The translations under genes and the position numbers were made by a program. A stretch of 64,000 bases of DNA. Source: Rhyzopertha dominica (lineage: Eukaryota > Arthropoda > Insecta > Coleoptera > Bostrichidae). Position 1 is the first letter of the stretch. Each line of letters opens with the position of its first letter. The DNA lies in NCBI GenBank assembly GCA_025024175.1, contig QCXZ01000137.1, positions 63,018,911 to 63,082,910 of the forward strand. Reading direction: 5' to 3'. Under the pieces are notes generated by a model that searched no databases, was not told where the DNA came from, and saw nothing but the letters and a program-made list of their open reading frames with translations. Shown in pieces: positions 9,660 to 21,159 of the stretch.

Positions 9660-10180
9660 GTATCCTAATATTGTCACCAGTCGTCGTTCTTATCACCATT
9701 CTTTTTTTCTAAAGTTTTTTTTAGCTTATGGGACTGATTCAATTTTTTAAACATGTGAAGTCCACCTTTTCGGTTAAACTCATAGATAAGGCTGCAGTGC
9801 GTTTGAGGGATCATATCAGATTTATTGCCGTGGATTTAAGAAAACAACCTGGATGAATTCATCTGTCCACAGTATTTTTTCCACAAAAGCTTCCCTGTTG
9901 ATTGAACTGACCGCTGTACCATGTACTAAATTTTATTTGTTGTGCTGTGTCTCGCATGGTTGGCGTTTGACCAATACCGTGTTTGCAACGTTTTGAGAAC
10001 GCGCCATGTTCCTTCAAATTTTGATCCAAATGTTTAAATATTTTGTAGGTATGTTGATTGTTATTTCTAACAGAATTTTATCAATTCAAGGCACACTGTC
10101 AGTCACATAAACATTTTTATATTTTGCACGTTTTATAGCAGAAAATGTTATGATGACGCTGTTTATGAAATGCAGCATTA
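9660..10180 (-). pseudogene. possible DDE transposase relic, helix-turn-helix part
   Basis: The minus strand reads HLDQNLKEHGAFSKRCKHG then GQTPTMRDTA, like the GSV..R..GRPRT linker of mariner/Tc1-type DNA-binding domains. In another frame there follows EKILWTDEFIQVVF, like the WTDE block that holds the first catalytic aspartate in that superfamily. The two blocks are in the expected order but too close together, with stops and frameshifts. Evidence is thin, and the family cannot be fixed. Sequence on both sides (9231-9659 and 10181-10690) is AT-rich and shows nothing. Confidence 0.33.
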
Positions 10181-10699
10181 GTTCAATGCTTATATCTAAG
10201 AAATAAAGAAAAAACAATTAATTAAAGCAAAAATTGAATAAATTTGTTTTTAGACCAAGAGTGGACAAACTCATAAAACATTTATACTTAAAATGAATGA
10301 ACCGACCGTCATTTGTATATTTATTCCACTCTATACATATACACTCCTAGGGGTAGTTAAAAGTAGAAAATTGCCTACATAAGTATAAGACGACATAAAC
10401 AATTAATATAAATGTAGTATACAAAATAGTAACGGTGTAGATATAGTTAGTGTCAATTTTACAATATGCGCATACCAAAATACTAAAGCAAGCAATTTAA
10501 TAATGCACATATAGTACGTTGTATTACAAAAGTCTGTCTCTCATAACAAACAAAGTAAAGGAATTATGTAGAACTCTTCCGAAATTGCTTTAAAGCATTA
10601 TACATATTTAATCTAAAAAAAATCTACGTTCTTTTGTAATGTCAGAAAGTGATTACAAATTAACTGCATACGCAACACAAAAAACGCAGTTATATATGT

Positions 10700-11570
10700 T
10701 TCTTAAATTAATATTTTGTACTATAAATTTAACAAAATTAACAAAGCCATACATCTGTACTTCTCATTATTAGTTACTTGATGTATAAATATCACATCAT
10801 GAATATTTTTCATACCTACCAATGCCATCAAAGGTACACATTATTGTACTATAAAAAACCATGAATGTATCTGTTTTTCTTTATAGTAAAGGTATTTTAG
10901 AAAACAATTTTGAGCCTTTTCAATATTGTTACTATTAGATTCTGCCGAGGATTCTTCTGTTTGTAGACCATGTAATAGATGCATATTGTAAATGCGGTCT
11001 GACAAGCCGGTTATATAAGCGAATAAACCCTAGGGTCTTATATGCCTTATTTACAATATGGCTATAATGATTATTAAACTTCAACCTGCGGGTAAAATAT
11101 ACACCCAGATGTTTAACTTACATTTCTCTATTTAACCTTACCCCTTCAGTGATGTTCATGTGTATGACACGACTGAGCATTTATCTATATTTGTATTCAT
11201 TTTATCTTTATGAAACCGAATTTAGATTATTATGAAGAAGAGGGCAATCCAGATTATAAGGCACAGACTTAAATAATTTAAAATCATCTGTTTTTATATA
11301 TTGAAGAAATTATTGCCCATTTAAGGCCATATTAAAAATTTTGGCCTGTAGGCTTTTTTTGTTTAAGGGATCTTATACTCTACAGACCATGCGGTTTATC
11401 AATATTGGAGAAATCTAAAGATCCAGAGTCTAATCGTACAAACTCTGAAGGATTGCCAATTTCAAATATAGATTTAAAGCACTTTGTAAAAGCATTAGCA
11501 ATCCTCTTTTTGTATACCATCATTACCGGACTTGCTACCGATGAATTTAGTTTAACCAGGATATGCAATG
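10700..11570 (-). pseudogene. Jockey/CR1-like LINE relic lacking the RT core
   Basis: Minus-strand blocks appear in order. They are KKRIANAFTKCFKSIF (pre-RT linker, about 11465-11520), KTDDFKLFKSV then NLDCPLLHNNLN (decayed YADDLK block and following helix, about 11240-11300) and KCSVVSYT (about 11160-11182). Next come VKHLGVYF (about 11095-11117), KAYKTLGFI, LVRPHLQYASITW (about 10980-11015) and EKAQNCFLKYLYYKEKQ. The segment between the linker and the DD block is missing, so most of fingers and palm are deleted. Several stops are present. The element is an old, internally deleted copy. The 3' end near 10700 fades into AT-rich DNA without a visible tail. Confidence 0.75.
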
Positions 11571-12870
11571 TAATGCTTTAATAAATATAGTACATGGTAT
11601 TTCAAGATAAAAGTGACATATGCCAAATGTACAAAAATCCAGTATGGTGCCGACAGAAAGAAGATTTGAGATTTGCCAAATTAAAAAGAATATCCGCCGT
11701 TTTCTTTTGGAAAACAGTTGCCTGATAAGGTCACAATGAATTCGTCAAATTTATTTTCATTGTCCATAAATTGTTAACAAGCACACGAATTCAAACAAGC
11801 TTTACACTTCTAAACAAAAAAACAATGTTCCTGTGGGCACTTTATATATAAGTACCTACAGTATAAGTACAGAGCGATTGTTTGTTGTATTTTCAATATG
11901 TAGCAAAATAATTTTTTTTTGTTATTACAGTTCTAGTGTCGCGCACCTTATATACTTAATAAAAAGTTTGTTGCATTATAATGAAACAAAGACTTTTACA
12001 AATATCAACGCAGTAAAAATCATCAAATTTGAGTTGTTTCTACTATACTAATGCAGCTGGCATCATTTTTCTTTATTTCCATTCCCTTAACATTAGCAGC
12101 GCCATATTGTACTGCATACCGGCCGAAACGCCTAATTCCACTAAGCGTTCGGCCGACAAAATATCGGAACGATGATAAATACGTGTTTACAGTTGGCCGG
12201 TAAATCAAAGAGATAGAATTTTCAGGAGATTTACTGTTACACTCATAACCCCAAAAACAAATTTGCAACACAATACCAGGACAATAAATTTGTCTGCCTG
12301 ACGAGGAGCTTGCCGGCAGACATTTTAATTATACTCACCCCTCAGGAGAAGTCAGTTCCTTGCAAGTTACACCTGCTTCCAGCGGGAGAAGAAGCTTCCT
12401 AACAATTTGTCACTAGTTGGTCTCGATCTGAATTCATAACTTAGTAACTAGTTGTTTATACACAGTGAAAATAAAGTATGGAATGAATTCATTATTTTAC
12501 AAAAATTCTGCTTTTGTGAAGTATCCTCAGCCAGGTTTATATTTTGATTTAAAAAAAGCGACTATTGAAATGAAATCTACAAATCCTTGTAGAGTACCTA
12601 CTTTGTTATTTCGACTTTCCGAATTGTTCTAAGTAAGTGGCTACATTCAGTCTATTTAAGGTGCTATATACAAATTCCTTTTAGACAACGGGTTAAGCGT
12701 TTTTGCGTTTTCCTTTGTACATTTGCAGTATTTTAAGATTTACGACACGCCTTTCTTGTCGGATTCTACGCTTTGGACATTGTAAGACAAAACAAACAAA
12801 TTGCAGTTTTTAATATATTCATTGATAACCTGTCAAATGTAAGTCAACAACATAAATTAGTCGCTACCTC
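11571..12870. other. no feature seen
   Basis: Mixed AT-rich sequence without recognisable genes. A CpG-bearing patch around 12090-12200 and a balanced patch around 12290-12420 show no motif I can name. Confidence 0.4.
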
Positions 12871-12909
12871 GGCAGCTAAACGAAATAGTATCGATTTTGT
12901 TTAGCTGCC
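12871..12909. repeat. short perfect-stem hairpin
   Basis: GGCAGCTAAAC and its reverse complement GTTTAGCTGCC are separated by 17 bases, part of which also pairs. It is a stem-loop of unknown role and not part of the larger inverted repeat that follows. Confidence 0.6.
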
Positions 12910-12949
12910 AAAGTTATGAATACTTTTCGCCATACTTTGCAGGTGTGTA

Positions 12950-13136
12950 TGTATATAAATCAACAAACATTTGATCGTGTCAATCTACTCGGACCCTACG
13001 GTTAGTTTCGCTACCAAGTAAATTAACCAACGCAGACTGCCGCCTTAACCGCAGCGTGCGAACAAAGGCGAAACCAGTCGTAGGGTCTGAGTGTATTGAC
13101 CTGAGCAGATGTTTATTAATTATTTGTGTATATACA
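12950..13136. repeat. imperfect inverted-repeat element
   Basis: The left arm (about 12950-13013) reads tgtcaatctactcggaccct and then acggttagtttcgc. The right arm (about 13063-13136) reverse-complements to tcaatacactcagaccctac and then gactggtttcgcc. The ends pair as tatata/aaac-rich sequence. The arms match at roughly three quarters of positions around a 50-base GC-rich centre. It is probably a small foldback MITE. Confidence 0.55.
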
Positions 13137-14391
13137 TCTCTCACGGAGAAGTTTCTCGGGTACCATGCATAAGAACCTGCACTTAGGTCGGAAGTAGTTA
13201 CCACAGTTGTGACCCACCTAGTATGCAATGTTCCGCTTAGATGGCGCTGAGGGCATTAGATCTTACATATGTATTTGTATTTCCAAAAATCATGGTACAT
13301 TTATCGGTTAAATAAAAAATCCAGCTTTCTGATTTGTTAGATTTAATTAAATCATGATATCGAAAAAGTCAAAATTCAGAAAACTATTCCCTTTTTAATT
13401 AAAAATCAACCTGCCGGAGGATATTTTATAGAAGCTCATTTTGTTTGAAATAATAAAGTTATTGAAACCTACTCCATAAGCAATATGACTTTCCCTTCTT
13501 TTTAAAATTTATTCGACATGAGACACCAAAGAGTTTCATCTTAAAGCAGTGTTTGTAAAACTGTACCTGCAGCCAGCGATACTTTCCGATAGACCCAACT
13601 TTAATTAAAGTTATAAATGGACCGATACGGGAGCTGTGCATTCGAGCAGGATTAAGACGAGGATTAGCGTCCTAAGCTAACTTGACTTCAAACTCACGGC
13701 TACCAGTTTAATACCTAATTGACACATTCGGTTATTAACAATCGATCGGGAACTTTGAACTATAGATTTAATGCACGACTGACTAAAACTTGCAGTTTCG
13801 ATCTGACCTCAAAGTTCTTTTTCCTTCCTCAGGCTTAGAATCTATAGATGCACTATTTATGATATATCATTAATGGTGTATCTGCAAAATTTGGAGAGAT
13901 TTAGTGGTCCTAATCTTAAACCCTAATGTATTTGTAGGCACTCTCTATCCTATACATCAAACTTTGAACAGACAGTAAAAGAAAATAAGTAAAAGAAAAT
14001 GTCAGATACATCAGAAATAGTAATGAACCATAAAAAGGCGAACTATACCATAGCGTTTGCCCAAAAGTGTGAAGATTGGATCGAACTGAGCTGTATATAA
14101 GAAAAGTCCGCCGTAGTTAACGCAAATGACAGCATTTGTCGTACGGGTTGGTTTCCCTCATCAACATCTAGCCATAGTGATTACAGTATCAACAAGCGGA
14201 GCTCTTTTTTCTATTAATAATCACATTGAAGATTTTAATAGTGAAAAGTTTTTTGCCTATCTGTTTTGAGAATTTCAAAAATTAACTAAACTTCCAAATG
14301 TCGATTTGAAGCCCCTTGTTAAAAGTCGTTTATAATACAATAACGAAAATATCGAAGTTTTCTCAACTTTATTTAATAACTGTTATAGGGC
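13137..14391. other. no feature seen
   Basis: No gene, RNA or clear repeat. A slightly GC-richer part (13560-13830) has no open frame worth reporting. Confidence 0.4.
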
Positions 14392-14789
14392 AACTATCTA
14401 GACTTTAGAATTATGCCTGTAGGTTGGGCAGTTGCAGGAAGTCAGCAACATTATGCATGCATATTAAACAAATTATTTAAAATGGGTGAGTTAAAATTTT
14501 GTATTTCACTTAAAAATGCAACACTTTGGTCATTAGTCATAGTTACGACAAATTTCTCCTTGGCCAACCGTTATTGTTACAGTTTTGCAACAAATCACCA
14601 AAATTAAACTTATTAGAAATTTTAGAGAGTTACAAAATTTTATATGACCAAAGTGTTACAGTTTTGTTAAGTGAAATTCAAAATTCTAACTCGCCCATTT
14701 AAAATAATTTGTTTAAAATTCAATCATATTGTTGGTGACTTCCTGCAACTGTGCAACATGCATGCATAAATCTAAAGTCTAGATAACTG
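14392..14789. repeat. foldback element with 145 bp inverted arms
   Basis: The left arm (14392-14535) and right arm (about 14642-14789) are reverse complements at roughly 80 percent by eye. Shared blocks include tctagactttaga, cagttgcaggaagtca, aaacaaattat, atgggtgagtta and cactttggtcat. About 106 bp of unpaired AT-rich DNA lie between. There is no transposase. This fits a foldback MITE, older than the hairpin at 2.7 kb. No clear target duplication could be defined. Confidence 0.75.
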
Positions 14790-15727
14790 TTTCTATTATT
14801 TGGCCTTCTATCAAAATTAAATTTAAATTTCCCCATAGTTTGATTTTTTCATAGTATTTGTGCATGGCACTGACGATGGCCAACTAAGGCTCTGTAATAT
14901 TTATTAAATAAAGACTTGGATATTTTCATAATTCTATTACCTCAAAATTCCACATCAGTATGAACAGTGATGTTTTAGTCATTTATTTATTTATTTTTAA
15001 TTAACGCGAGAAACTATTTTATACATTACAAACCTGCCGTGTTCGCCGTGCATTGAAGACTCGCAGACAGGGTTAGAACTAACTAACGTTTGAGCCCATA
15101 GGCTCGTTCTGTTCGGGGTCGAAGTCAACCTAATCCTAAATCGATGCAATGGTTTAATCCTCGAAGTAAGTTTTCCTTCCTTCCAGTTAATTCAGTGGTT
15201 GTAATACCGGGCCAGCTCAGGACTACAATAGCTGTAATCCCACAGGATCTGCGCTAGCAAACTAAAAATGTCGTCAAACGACGATTGGTCTGAAACTCTT
15301 CTAATACGAAAAGGTTTACGTGAGAGGCTTACGACGGCCTATGGAGTCCCAGCACTGTTTTAATTATGCTGCTAGAAATTTAAAGGGAGTTTGGTTCCGA
15401 CCGTGTCAGTTGTGAACGTGTAATGAATTTGCTTTTAAACCTGATTGAAACGGCTGATGTGTCTTTGAATAATTCATTACCTACTGGTTTTATTTATGTT
15501 AATGGGTTGTTTCGGTCTGGTTGATTTGTTTGTTTGGAGTAGGGCAACAAAAACAATAGTAACTAACAAATTGTTATCATGTAAGTCTACATTCTCATTT
15601 TACTTACTAAAACAGAAAAAAATTACCTATCTATTATCATGGTGTACGATGAGTACCTATACCTTGGTTTGTGAAATGTTTCATCTCTGCTGTTTTCTAA
15701 ATCTCACATTATACACTGTATCAGACG
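14790..15727. other. no feature seen
   Basis: Balanced to AT-rich DNA. No frame, RNA gene or repeat could be supported before the SINE. Confidence 0.4.
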
Positions 15728-15945
15728 GAAGGTGGTTTGGTAGCGCGGTGGTCTGAATACTGGAGCCTAAATCCAGATGTCTTGGGTTCGACTCTGGTGG
15801 AAGCAACAGTATTTTTTACTTTAAATTTGCCTGCTCTCCCGATAAAACTATAGGAACTGTATTCTACATGGGCAAGAATATTCACTAGTTACGATGATGA
15901 GTTGATTAATTCGAGGCCTCCCTTAGAAAGGAATCTTTTTTTTTT
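15728..15945 (+). mobile_element. tRNA-related SINE
   Basis: The 5' part carries Pol III promoter boxes at tRNA spacing: an A box tggtagcgcggtgg (15738-15751) and a B box ggttcgactct (15785-15795, one change from consensus). A CTGGA/TCCAG anticodon-like stem lies between them. The T arm and acceptor arm do not pair, so it is not a working tRNA gene. About 150 bp of unrelated body follow, ending in a T run (about 15936-15944) that would serve as a Pol III terminator. This head-plus-body plan is that of a tRNA-derived SINE. An isolated tRNA pseudogene is the alternative. Confidence 0.55.
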
Positions 15946-16569
15946 AATTGTTTGTTGTAACCTAGAAATATCTTATCATAGCTTGACATTAAAAAAAGTC
16001 TTATTGAATTCTGTCAAGTAGTTTTTATTTTGTGTCTTAGTGTTTAACAATTGGAGAAAATTGAGGTAATTTTTTAAATTAATTTTTGGCCTTGCCTATT
16101 TGGCAGTTAGCCAGCTCATTACTTTTATTGTACTTTATTGATAAATTACATATTTTACTTATATAAAGAGACATTCACAAACATCCATGCCCTAGACGGG
16201 ACTGGAACAAGCAGCTTAAATTGAGGTTATGATATTTTTATGTCAAAGGTTTTACGTCAGAAGTATGCCACATATGCCCGTCATGGTCTTAATCCAAATT
16301 CGACAATTCGACATGCACCATCGTTCCACGATATTTATAAAATATATAAAATTTATTAAGTAAAATCGTCATTTTGAACCTTGGGACAGCATTCTACTTA
16401 TAAAAAGTTATTTTGGTTCTTCTACAGACCATAAGGTCAATGCGATGCTTAGAAACTGAGATCTCACTACTCACGAACTGACCGACGGCGACGCCAGATC
16501 GAGCACACATTTAAGCGCTCCCTCGTTGAATGCGTTGCGCTAAAACTTGATAGAGTTTAAACGTGGCCA
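15946..16569. other. no clear feature; GC-richer end abuts a mariner relic
   Basis: This is AT-rich up to about 16430. The part from 16440 to 16569 is GC-richer and may be the badly decayed 5' end of the mariner that follows, but its translation is not recognisable. Confidence 0.35.
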
Positions 16570-17140
16570 TGGAAACACTAAAGATTCACTATGGCTAGGG
16601 AAGCTGCCAAAATAGTCGAGAAATTCCGCAGAATGCTGCTGGAAGATCGCAGATTAAAGCTAGCTAAGATGGCAGCGACTGTTACAATTTAAAAGAAGGC
16701 CACATCATCGTTCATCGGGTTTTGAACATGAAATAATTATCGGCAAGTTGGGCGGCGTGATTGCTTACCCCAACACAAATGCACATCCGCAGATTCACAT
16801 CAAGTGAGCAATGATTAGAGCTGTTTCCACGCAGTCCACCAGATTTCGTCCACCGATTTATGACATTAGATAAATTATGGATACTCCACTATACACCAGA
16901 GATTAAACAGCAATTCAAACAGTGGACAGTAAATACTGAAATCGCTCCGAAGAAGTCGCCTTCCTTCTTTTGGTTGACTACTCTGAAAAAGGAAAACAAT
17001 AAATAGCAAATATTACGCTTGTCCACTGGAACAGCTTCACCAAAAATTTAAGAAAATAGACTGGGGTTAGCTAAAAGGATAATGCACTCTACCAACGGGG
17101 CTCTGTTGGCCTATTCCCAACTGAGCAAAATGTCATGCTG
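16570..17140 (+). pseudogene. mariner transposase relic, N-terminal two thirds
   Basis: The plus strand shows a mariner transposase in the right order. VEKFRRMLLEDRRLKLAK (16615-16668) is the second helix-turn-helix. GHIIVHRVL follows, and LSASWAA-stop-LLTPTQ corresponds to the WVP(H/R)LLT linker. RFMTLDKLWILHYTPEIKQQ then FKQW (about 16855-16925) contains the first catalytic Asp in a changed DETW motif. A VDYSEKGK-like block lies near 16975-17000. After 17040 a weak match to the KRPGL...HQDNAP region is seen near 17070-17120. The C-terminal third is absent. Frameshifts and stops make it inactive. The wording resembles mariners with an MEDRRL motif. Confidence 0.75.
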
Positions 17141-17449
17141 TAAATAAGAGTAAATCAAACTTTCAAGTAATTACAGCAACAAGCAACTACTTTCAAGAGA
17201 TGCAAGAATTTAGACCACAGGGAGATTATGTTAAAAATTAGAATGGTAGAGCTATGATTTGAGTTAAATCGCATAAATTCAAATTTGTTAGAAAATGAGG
17301 TCATTTTGCTATTTAAGTGGAATTTTGTGTACGCAGTTTCCATATACTACNACAAACGTAACATATAANAGTAATTATCTGCGGCAATCCCACAGTAAAC
17401 AAAAACTGGTACTTTACATGCATCTAATGGTCGACCACAACTTCGCTAT
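17141..17449. other. no feature seen
   Basis: AT-rich, with undetermined bases at 17351 and 17369. Confidence 0.4.
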
Positions 17450-18060
17450 TACAGTGCAAACGTGTCCCGGACAATGGTTTATTTCAGGAGCGTAATTAGT
17501 GATAACAAACAGTCAACAAGGCGGCGTAGTGTTCCGAGTTTATTAATTTATTTAGACCAACTGTTTCATCGCTTTAACGGGGCTTTGTACACTAACTCGA
17601 TTAGTCAACCGGACGAAGTAATTAAAAATATGCCCCAGAACAGCGCACCTGTAAACCTGAAGACCGCAAATTAATCCCTAAATTCTATTAAACACTTGTG
17701 CTTTTATTCCGAACTTAATTAAACTCTGTGTATTGTTTCCTATCCGCAGCGTGTACAAAAGGGTTCAAATGAACCGGAATTTCGACAAAAATTGCTATTC
17801 AAATAGTGTTATTCGTGGATTCAACTCTTTAACCTGTTCGCGCTTTATTTTAGACGTGCCAGAACTTTCACTGGCCTTTTAAAGTTTGCATAAGTTGGGG
17901 TTCAGTAATTACCATGGCTGCAATTACTGAACGGGAGCTGAATGTAAACTAGCTGAAGAGCCCCTTTGAAGCGCCCTCTTTAGTCTCGGCATAAAGGATA
18001 CGAGTGCGGAACGAAAAAAGCAACGGCACACAAGTAATAAAGGATACTGGAATTAATGAT
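17450..18060. promoter_or_regulatory. GC-richer island with homeodomain-type palindrome
   Basis: CpG-bearing DNA in an AT-rich setting. A perfect 10-bp inverted pair ttcagtaatt / aattactgaa (17901-17910 and 17922-17931) contains two TAATTAC/GTAATTA-like homeodomain sites around a CCATGG core. An acceptor-like tttcctatccgcag near 17733-17746 is followed by a 43-codon open frame of unknown type, so a small exon cannot be excluded. The best reading is a possible cis-regulatory module. Confidence 0.28.
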
Positions 18061-20029
18061 GTTGTATTACGGAAGCGGTAATAAAGCGGAAAAATTATGC
18101 ATTCTTCCCCAGTCGTTGAGCTTTATTGGCGTACTCCGCCGTCTCGAGATAACCTAATGTTAAAAAAAAAGCTGCAACGCTCATCTGCTAACGCTTGATT
18201 AACTTCATAAACATTTTACAAGACTCGTTAATGTTGTGGGGCTAATGCTTCCTTGAGACGCAGTAACACATAATTATTGGCAACTTTGATTGCTTTTACT
18301 AAATAGTAATCATGCTTCTGTCTGCACCTTTGATCATTGTATCTTAGAAAAAACGCTCGCTATGTAACTGACATTGCAAATAGATACGAACAGTCCAAGG
18401 TTTTAAACCAATCAAAATTTTTGTGTAAATTTTATTTACACCATAAGATGGCACCAGCATAATAAAACAAAAAATATTACTCGTATCATCCTACCAATTA
18501 TAGTATTAGCACAATTTCTTATTTTTATCTTTAAAAAGATACATTTCTCTCTAGAATACGACAGTATTATCAAATACTTTTTTTCTTCAACTGATTGAAA
18601 AATTATGTGCGACATGACATATATTTTTAGTAGTTGTTTATGAAATCCGCTTCTTCTTCTACATTTTTTTCTAGATTTTGTCTTAGTAGCAACGATGTTT
18701 TTAACCAAAACAGTCTACATTGGTGGTCGGATGTAAATACATGGCTTTAATGATAATAGAAGGCAAGAGGGTAGGTTCGGTCAATTTTAATAAAAAATTT
18801 AGCAGGAGAAAGCCAATTAAGAATTTTGGAGAACAATACTTTGAACGTAATAGTAGTTCCGCCACTAAACAAAAGTCATGCAGTACATCATCAATAAGAT
18901 TACAGAGCTTAATTGTCTGGTATTTTGAAAACAATTGAATAGCAAACCGTTGAAATTTAAAATCACACGCACATACATAAGGACAAGCAAAGCTAAACTG
19001 TACAACTGATACTTATAGAAGAATAAGAGGAATATTGACAAAAAGTTTTCAGATATGAAATACAATTGTACAGAAGGTTAAGGCTATAGAGCATTTTTTT
19101 CAGTACTGTCGTGGAAAGTTAATGTTTTTTACTCTGTTACTCAAAAAGAAACCTGTTCTGTTCATTTAAGCTATTTCTTTCAGCCTGTTGTAAAAATAGC
19201 GAAGAGGAAGTTTTCGCTCATTTCTTAATACATGTTAAAAAAAACTGCAACACTCAAACAATTTTATTCGTAACATTGACAAAATTACCTGATTAAAGGT
19301 TGTTGGTTTGCAGAATCTTCTTCGATTTTTAGTAAAATTTACCACGATAACTGTTAATCGCTTTTCATGCGATCTTAAAAAGTCAAGAGCAAAAACTGAA
19401 GAATAACAGCACCTCGTACAACAAACGAACGAGCTAGTAATGCTGACAACTGATGTTGTCTTCAGTGTTAGTGATTTTGAGATTTATGATAGCACGTTGG
19501 ACAGAAACACACAATACCTACATTATTTTGATGGGCAACTAAACTTAATTGGTATTTCAACTAGGAATTTTTCAAATAGTATGGCTTTTTTAGGCTGGCA
19601 ACGTTTCCACTATTTTTTAACTATGCACTTATACAAATATTAATTAAAAATGTTCAATGTACAACTTACAAAAAGTGGAAGGAGCATTATTTTCCGTCAG
19701 ATTATTAGAGTATGCTAATATTAACTCCTTCTTTTATTTTGATTACATCACTTGTAATTTAATTAAGTTGTAAGTGCTGTAGAGGTAAATTGTTTCATAG
19801 CGATTAAAGACCTATCCACTTTTTGGGATATAAAAAATACTCATTTTACTGACATTCACAACTCACTTCTTTTGACATACAAATGTGACACCTTTGTCGT
19901 AGCCAAAGTTTGGTTGTGGAGGGGGTTGGATAACGACAGATTTGTATCCAAAATTCTTCAAAGGTAAATATTTTGTTACATTAAGATTTCTGTGTTATAG
20001 CAAAAATGGACGAGCTTGTACCGTGGGCT
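18061..20029. other. AT-rich stretch, nothing recognised
   Basis: Only short frames of low complexity on both strands. No RT, transposase, RNA gene or strong repeat was seen. Confidence 0.4.
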
Positions 20030-20460
20030 ATTTCATTTCGGGAAGGAATTGAATCCTTCAGGCTCACCCGTAGCTACCCCTTGCCCATGTCTAACCACCT
20101 GTAAGAAAGGCACAATCATTCTCTTGTTCCAAGCATCAGGAAACACATTTTGCTGTATAGATAAATTGAGTACATCCAATAGCGCATCAGTGAAAAAATC
20201 CAACAGCAACAGCATCGTATTGAGGGAAATTCCGTCATAACCAACGGTATTAGACTTATTCCTGGTTAAGGTGGACATTACAAGCTCTTTTATTCAATTG
20301 GAAACGCTAGAGTTTTTATTATCCTTGCAATTTTTAATTATAGAGGATGACAGAAAGAAGTTGTTAATAACATCAACATCCCTAAGTAGGATGGTTATCC
20401 TATTGTTTACATCGAGGCCGTTTATTCCTTGCCACATTTTTTCTGATCGCGCTTAGCCAA
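20030..20460 (-). pseudogene. CR1/Jockey-like LINE fragment, start of the RT domain
   Basis: One minus-strand frame runs from about 20440 to 20033 with a single stop. It reads KMWQGINGLDV, then VDVINNFFLSSS (the pre-RT INNFF block), then NKSNTVGYDGISL (the K.......GYDGI block opening the RT domain) and NVFPDAWNKRMIVP. It stops after a frame of unrelated sequence ending in NSFPK, just before the RPIS block expected next. Both ends are truncated. The good frame retention suggests it is younger than the relics at 5 and 11 kb. The fragment lacks the catalytic palm, so it cannot be active. Confidence 0.8.
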
Positions 20461-21159
20461 TCTCTGAATATATGCTGCACGTTTGATAGTCCGNACAAGT
20501 TCAAAACGACAAAAACCTGCTTACGTGACCATTTTTCTTATGAACGCCCGTTACATCATTTCACTGAACAGAATCATAGAAGCAATGTCAGTGTTCGATA
20601 GCCTTATTTCTTTATTTACAAAGCTTTTTCCTGAAACTTCTTGATATTTTTAAATACCTACGTCTGGTACATTGGTAATATCTCAGTAAAAAGCTAACGT
20701 ATAATATTTCAGAGAGAATTTAAATGGTATTTACTATTCATTTAGAAGCTTCACAGATTTTTTTGTCAGTATTAGGGGTTAATTTACGTACAAATTTTTA
20801 TTGAAAAGTACCATTTTACCTTGAAGCATTGAAGTTACAAAAAAGTAGGTAAAGATTTACTTAGTTTCTAAAGACTTTCGCGAGACTGGAATGTTACACG
20901 TACCCATGAATGTTCCGCTACGGTCTTCTCTTTCGTGACAAACTTTGAGTTGTGTACTAACTTTTTAGATACTTATTATTAACGTTCATTCATTAGGGTG
21001 TTTCTGCTTGTGTCTGTGCCGATCTATGTCAGTTTACCAGCTTTTATAGACCCTCTAAACTGTTTAATGTTTTTCTACTCTTTATTTAATAAACTATTTG
21101 GACTTGGACAAATCGAGCAATGAACGTCGACTCTTTTTTCGCTTTTTGATGCCAAAAAA
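20461..21159. other. no feature seen
   Basis: AT-rich, with one undetermined base at 20494. Nothing recognisable on either strand. Confidence 0.4.

Noticed and set aside
15731..15805. Functional tRNA gene
   Set aside because: A and B boxes are present, but the acceptor and T stems do not pair and the anticodon loop is abnormal. Called a SINE instead.
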